59,336 nucleotides of DNA, taken from NCBI GenBank assembly GCA_944363045.1, contig CALVTT010000004.1, positions 1 to 59,336 of the forward strand, given 5' to 3'. The notes under the pieces were generated by a model. That model had not been told where the DNA came from. It ran no database searches and was given only the letters and a program-made list of their open reading frames with translations. Below are positions 55,528 through 59,336 of this stretch, piece after piece. How positions within the stretch are numbered: the stretch's first letter is position 1; each line of letters opens with the position of its first letter. This stretch comes from an uncultured Clostridia bacterium (lineage in GTDB: Bacteria > Bacillota > Clostridia > Christensenellales > Borkfalkiaceae). Both the position numbers and the translations under genes were made by a program.

Positions 55528-58500
55528 ATGGCAGAGAGCAAAAAGCGTACTTTGAAGGAGGCGCTCTCCCTCGGGCTGCGCCTGCCGCAGTTCGTCGGTT
55601 ACAGCGACTATTTTTACGAGACGCCTGCTTATGTGCAGGTGCGCAACGCCTCGGGCGAGAACGCAGCCGTCTCCGTCGCCGTCTCGGACGGCGACGGGCT
55701 CATCGTGCCCTTCGGGGAGGAGACGGAAGTCCCCTTTGAAAGCGCGGTGGAGCTGACGGCATCGGGCATCTTCAGCCCCGTCTTCCTCTCGCAGGGGGAG
55801 GACTTGCGCACCGTCGAGGTGACGGCTTCATTGAGCGTCGATAAAAAGGAGGTGTGCCGCACTTCCGCCTCCCTCACCGTGCTCCCCTATGATTGGTGGG
55901 AGGGGCTCGAGGGCAATGCCGAGCGCCTTGCGGGCTTCGTGCGCCCCAAACTTGCCGACTGCGCGCGCGTCTTGCAAGAAGCGGGCGAACGCCTCAAAAA
56001 GTGGAAGGAGAGCCCCGAATTCTACGGCTATGCGGGCGCGGACAAGAACGCCGTGCGCAGGGCAGCCGCCGCCGTCTTTGCCGCCCTTCGCGGCGAGGAC
56101 ATCGAAAAGGACGGGGAAACAGCTCTAAGCGGGCCGCTCTCGGCTGTGCGCGAAGGCGCTCTTCTGCGCGGAAAGAAGGCGAACGCCTTAGAGCTTGCCG
56201 TCTTTGCGGCGGCTTCTTTGGAGGCGGCGGGGCTGCATCCCGTGCTCGCCCTCGGGGCAAATGAAGCGGGCGTGGGCGCCTGGCTGTATGACAGCTGCTT
56301 TTTGGACCCCGTCACAGATGATGCTGACATCGTCGCCAAATACTGTTCGGACGGCATCAACAACCTCTGCTTCTTCGACGTTGAGGATATTTTTGCGGGC
56401 GGGAACGCCGCCTATACCGCCTCGGAGGCGCACTTCAAGCGCAAGATCGCCGCGGGCGCCTATGAGTGCTTCGTGGACATCGCGCGCTGCCGCATCGGCG
56501 GGCGGACGCCCCTTCCTTTACGCGGCAGGAGCGGCAAGGGGTATGAGCTCATCCGTGAGGAGGAGATGACGGACAGCGCCGCCCCCGCGCCTCTGCCCGA
56601 ATTTGATAAGCTCGGCGGCGAGAACTTGAAGTCCAAAAACCGCCAGTGGGAGAGGAGGCTTTTAGACCTCACCACCAAGAACGCGCTCTTAAATTTCACC
56701 GGCCGCAGCGCGCTGCATTTGCAATGCGCCGACGCCGACCTTTTATATGAAAAACTCACCGAAAAGGGCAGCCTGCGCTTAAAGGGCGGCACGCCCGTCG
56801 AGGAAGCCTTCTTCGAGACGCAGTCGGCTTTTTCTTCCGAGCTCTTTTCGCTCGAACTCAAAAAGGGCATGTTGCGCGCCTTTGCCGATCCCAAGACGAC
56901 GGCGGAGACGGCGCTGCGCCTCGTCCGCCGCAACCGCGAGGCAGACGAGGAAACGGGCGCCAAAATTTTGTATCTCGCCCTCGGCTTTTTGAAATTTATT
57001 TCCCGTGAGGACAACAAGACGCGCTTTGCCCCGCTCGTGCTCGTTCCCGTCGCCATGAAGCGCGCCAAGGGCAACGAGGACTTCGCCGTGGAGGCGGACG
57101 GGGAGTACTTCGTCAATTCCACCCTGCTCGAATACCTCAAACAGGAGTTCAACATCGATATCCGCGGCATGGGCGGCGACGTCTCGGCGCTGAAAATTTC
57201 CGAGATCCTCGCGATGGTGCTCGCCGAGATCGCCTCCATGAAGGGCTGGGCGGTGAGCAAGGACGCCTATCTTGCCACGTTTTCTTTCCAGCGCTATCTG
57301 ATGTGGAACGACATCCGCAACCATTTCGAGGCGTTAAAGAAGAATGCCATCGTTTCCGCCCTCATGGGGGAGAGGCTGCCCCGCCGCGAAGGAAACGTGC
57401 CTTCGGAGGACGAGAGCGAGCCGCAGGATACCCTCATCCCGCTCTCTGCCGACAGTTCGCAGTACTCTGCCGTGGCGCTCTCGCGCACGGGGGCGAGCTT
57501 CGTGCTGCACGGCCCGCCCGGCACGGGCAAGAGCCAGACCATCACCAACATCATCGCCAACGCCGTCGAAGATAATAAGCGCGTCCTCTTTGTCGCCGAA
57601 AAGAAGGCGGCGCTCGACGTCGTCAAAAAGCGGCTCGACACCATCGGCATCGGCGAGTTCTGCCTCGAGATCCACTCCAACAAGACGGACAAGGCGGACG
57701 TTCTGCGCCGCCTCGAAAATACGCTCTCCCTGAAAGCGGAGGAAGGGGAGCACGGCTTTGAGGAAAAGGCGCGCTCGCTCAAGCTCCTGCGCGAGGACTT
57801 GAAGGCGCCCATGCTCGCCCTGCACAAGAAGCGCCGTCTGGGCGTCTCCGTGTACGAGGCCATCCTTCTCTATCTCAAAAATAAGTCCGCGCCCGATATC
57901 CTCGATATCGAGAGCAGCTTCTACGATTCCCTCACCGAGCGCTCCCTCTCGGAGTGCCGCGGCATGATCTTGACGGCGGCGGCTGCCGCCCGCGAGTGCG
58001 GCGGGGTGTTCCGTTCGCCCTTCGAGAACGTCGGGCTCACCGAGTATTCGCAGGAGGTGCGCGACAAGGTCTTCTGCGCCGCCGAGGTGATGCTCACCGA
58101 GATCAAGCACTTAAAGGCGTATCTTTCCCTCTATCTCGAATTTTACCGCCAGAAAATTTCCACCATCACCCAGCGTAAACTCAACGCGCTGCGCCTGCTC
58201 GCGCGCGAGCTCAACGCGGGCGTCTACAACAAGTACTTTGCGCAAGTCGACGAGGAGACGTTCAACGCCTTCTATCACGCCAACCGCCGCCTCGACGACA
58301 TCCTCTCCGCTTACTTCAAGCACTTCAAGAACGTGGTGGAGCTTGGGAGAGACTTTCCCGAAGTCAAGGCGCTCGTGGAGCGGGAGGGCGATTGGCGCAT
58401 GAACAAGGCGGCGCTGACGGCGGGGAAGCGCCTTGTGCGCACCGCCCTTCACCCCATCCCGCAGGAGGATATGCCCAAGTTCCTGCGCACCCTCGTCGAC

Positions 58501-59336
58501 CTGCATTCGACGATCGCCCTCCTCAAAGAGAACCCGCTTTCCAAGCCCTTCTTCGACCGCGGCGGCGGCATCGTGTATAAAAAGCGCACGGAGTATCTTG
58601 CCGATCTCTATGCCCTGCACGCGGAGGCGGCGCAGACCTTCCTCGACTACAACCCCGACGCCTTCAACGGAATGTGCGTGCGCGCCATGAGCGGCTACAC
58701 CCGCCCCGTTTTAGAGGGGTACTTGAAGGCGCTCGACGCCTTCGAGGCGGCAGAGGACAGCTATCTGAAAACGACGGCCGCCGACCGCGGCAAGATCGTG
58801 CAGGAGGACGTTTTAGATTATTTTTCAACGAAGGCGGGGGCGCTCATCGACAACATCGATATGCTCGCGAATTGGTGTATGTATAAGGACACCTGTCTAA
58901 AACTGCGCTCGCTGGGGTTGAGCTTCATCTCCGACGCCCTCGAGAGCGGGCGGCTGACGAGCGAGAACGTGCTTTCAGGCTTTGAAAAGAACGTCTTCAA
59001 GAACTTTTTGGGCCTCACCATCCCCTCCGATCCCGACCTCGCGCGCCTGAGCGCGGGCACCCTCGAGGACACGGTGGAAAAATTCCGCACGCTGTGGGAG
59101 GACTTCTCCCTGCAGACGCGGCGGCATATCCGAAGCGACCTCATCTCCCGCCTCCCCCGGGAGGGGAGCGAGGGGAGCCTTTCTGTGGAGCTTTCCGCCT
59201 TCACCCGCCTTGCAAAGAGCAATTTGCGCGGCGCGGGGCTTCGCGCCCTCTTTGCGGAGGTGCCCGAACTTCTGCGCCGCATCTGCCCCTGTATGCTGAT
59301 GAGCCCCATCACGGCGGCGCAGTACTTAGAGCCGCA
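55528..59336 (+). CDS. DUF4011-type superfamily 1 helicase, 3' end beyond the window
   Basis: The frame is open for 1269 codons to the window edge. N-terminal region (residues ~1-360): DYWWEGLEGNAERLA-type segments, a helical ESPEFYGYAGADKNAVRRAA block and a transglutaminase-like stretch (ALELAVFAAASLEAAGLHPV; GAWLYDSCFLDPV). DUF4011 begins near residue 370 (NRQWERRLLDLTTKNALLNF). Walker A is GPPGTGKSQ (from residue 662), then VLFVAEKKAALDVVKKRL. The last residues (CPCMLMSPITAAQYLEP) are the segment before the helicase motif II region, so DEXX/Walker B and later motifs are downstream. Related proteins carry a C-terminal Vsr-like or DUF3320 domain and include candidate phage-defence helicases. 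GGAGGAGG precedes the ATG. Confidence 0.85.
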   Translation, partial: MAESKKRTLKEALSLGLRLPQFVGYSDYFYETPAYVQVRNASGENAAVSVAVSDGDGLIVPFGEETEVPFESAVELTASGIFSPVFLSQGEDLRTVEVTASLSVDKKEVCRTSASLTVLPYDWWEGLEGNAERLAGFVRPKLADCARVLQEAGERLKKWKESPEFYGYAGADKNAVRRAAAAVFAALRGEDIEKDGETALSGPLSAVREGALLRGKKANALELAVFAAASLEAAGLHPVLALGANEAGVGAWLYDSCFLDPVTDDADIVAKYCSDGINNLCFFDVEDIFAGGNAAYTASEAHFKRKIAAGAYECFVDIARCRIGGRTPLPLRGRSGKGYELIREEEMTDSAAPAPLPEFDKLGGENLKSKNRQWERRLLDLTTKNALLNFTGRSALHLQCADADLLYEKLTEKGSLRLKGGTPVEEAFFETQSAFSSELFSLELKKGMLRAFADPKTTAETALRLVRRNREADEETGAKILYLALGFLKFISREDNKTRFAPLVLVPVAMKRAKGNEDFAVEADGEYFVNSTLLEYLKQEFNIDIRGMGGDVSALKISEILAMVLAEIASMKGWAVSKDAYLATFSFQRYLMWNDIRNHFEALKKNAIVSALMGERLPRREGNVPSEDESEPQDTLIPLSADSSQYSAVALSRTGASFVLHGPPGTGKSQTITNIIANAVEDNKRVLFVAEKKAALDVVKKRLDTIGIGEFCLEIHSNKTDKADVLRRLENTLSLKAEEGEHGFEEKARSLKLLREDLKAPMLALHKKRRLGVSVYEAILLYLKNKSAPDILDIESSFYDSLTERSLSECRGMILTAAAAARECGGVFRSPFENVGLTEYSQEVRDKVFCAAEVMLTEIKHLKAYLSLYLEFYRQKISTITQRKLNALRLLARELNAGVYNKYFAQVDEETFNAFYHANRRLDDILSAYFKHFKNVVELGRDFPEVKALVEREGDWRMNKAALTAGKRLVRTALHPIPQEDMPKFLRTLVDLHSTIALLKENPLSKPFFDRGGGIVYKKRTEYLADLYALHAEAAQTFLDYNPDAFNGMCVRAMSGYTRPVLEGYLKALDAFEAAEDSYLKTTAADRGKIVQEDVLDYFSTKAGALIDNIDMLANWCMYKDTCLKLRSLGLSFISDALESGRLTSENVLSGFEKNVFKNFLGLTIPSDPDLARLSAGTLEDTVEKFRTLWEDFSLQTRRHIRSDLISRLPREGSEGSLSVELSAFTRLAKSNLRGAGLRALFAEVPELLRRICPCMLMSPITAAQYLEP

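Overview
The window is a GC-rich chromosomal segment from a Gram-positive, Bacillota-type bacterium, most likely an uncultured gut member of the Clostridia. Reasons: a rpmG-secE-nusG-rplK-rplA-rplJ-rplL block with a Firmicutes-type L10 leader, a leucine T-box in front of leuA, a PyrR-led pyr operon with pyrK and type 1B pyrD, ylxM-ffh-rpsP-khpA, YtrA-type GntR and lipobox lipoproteins. Assignment below class level is a guess. Promoters are textbook sigma-A (TTGACA, 17 nt, TATAAT).

Layout. 1-3.9 kb: a 1.28-kaa surface lipoprotein, then REP-like repeats. 4.3-8.2 kb: translation/secretion block ending in a large two-armed palindromic element just before the terminator. 8.5-12.7 kb: cyclophilin lipoprotein, three poorly characterised genes, a RuvX-DUF1292 in-frame fusion and a Fur-family regulator. 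12.7-18.9 kb: T-box-leuA, GntR/ABC operon, citrate synthase. 18.9-21.5 kb: two divergent Phd-RelE/ParE-type toxin-antitoxin modules bracketed by identical 34-bp palindromes, a GNAT gene and a MazF gene. 21.5-29 kb: CDF transporter, then plsX-rnc-smc-ftsY. 29-32 kb: repeat-rich gap, then ylxM-ffh-rpsP-khpA. 32-34.6 kb: rubrerythrin, two tiny genes, HtrA-like lipoprotein protease. 34.6-37.5 kb: repeat-packed non-coding DNA, cysteine desulfidase, tRNA-Gly(CCC) with two degenerate relatives. 37.5-42.9 kb: MarR plus a heterodimeric ABC exporter, and a metallophosphatase. 42.9-50.1 kb: pyrR-B-C-F-K-[two paralogous membrane proteins]-D-E. 50.2-53.9 kb: grpE-dnaK-dnaJ. 54-59.3 kb: acetyltransferase/flavodoxin pair and the first 1269 codons of a DUF4011/SF1 helicase that runs off the window.

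The most unusual signals are: (i) the ~285-bp T-shaped palindrome after rplL; (ii) at least four genes whose ATG lies 6-7 nt after the -10 box (leaderless mRNAs); (iii) pyrF, whose catalytic half is AT-rich DNA inside a GC-rich operon (mosaic gene); (iv) the bracketed divergent TA pair with distinct palindromic operators; (v) a ~120-bp dispersed repeat with a compensatorily changed hairpin; (vi) a tiny overlapping gene pair with an in-frame hexapeptide repeat.
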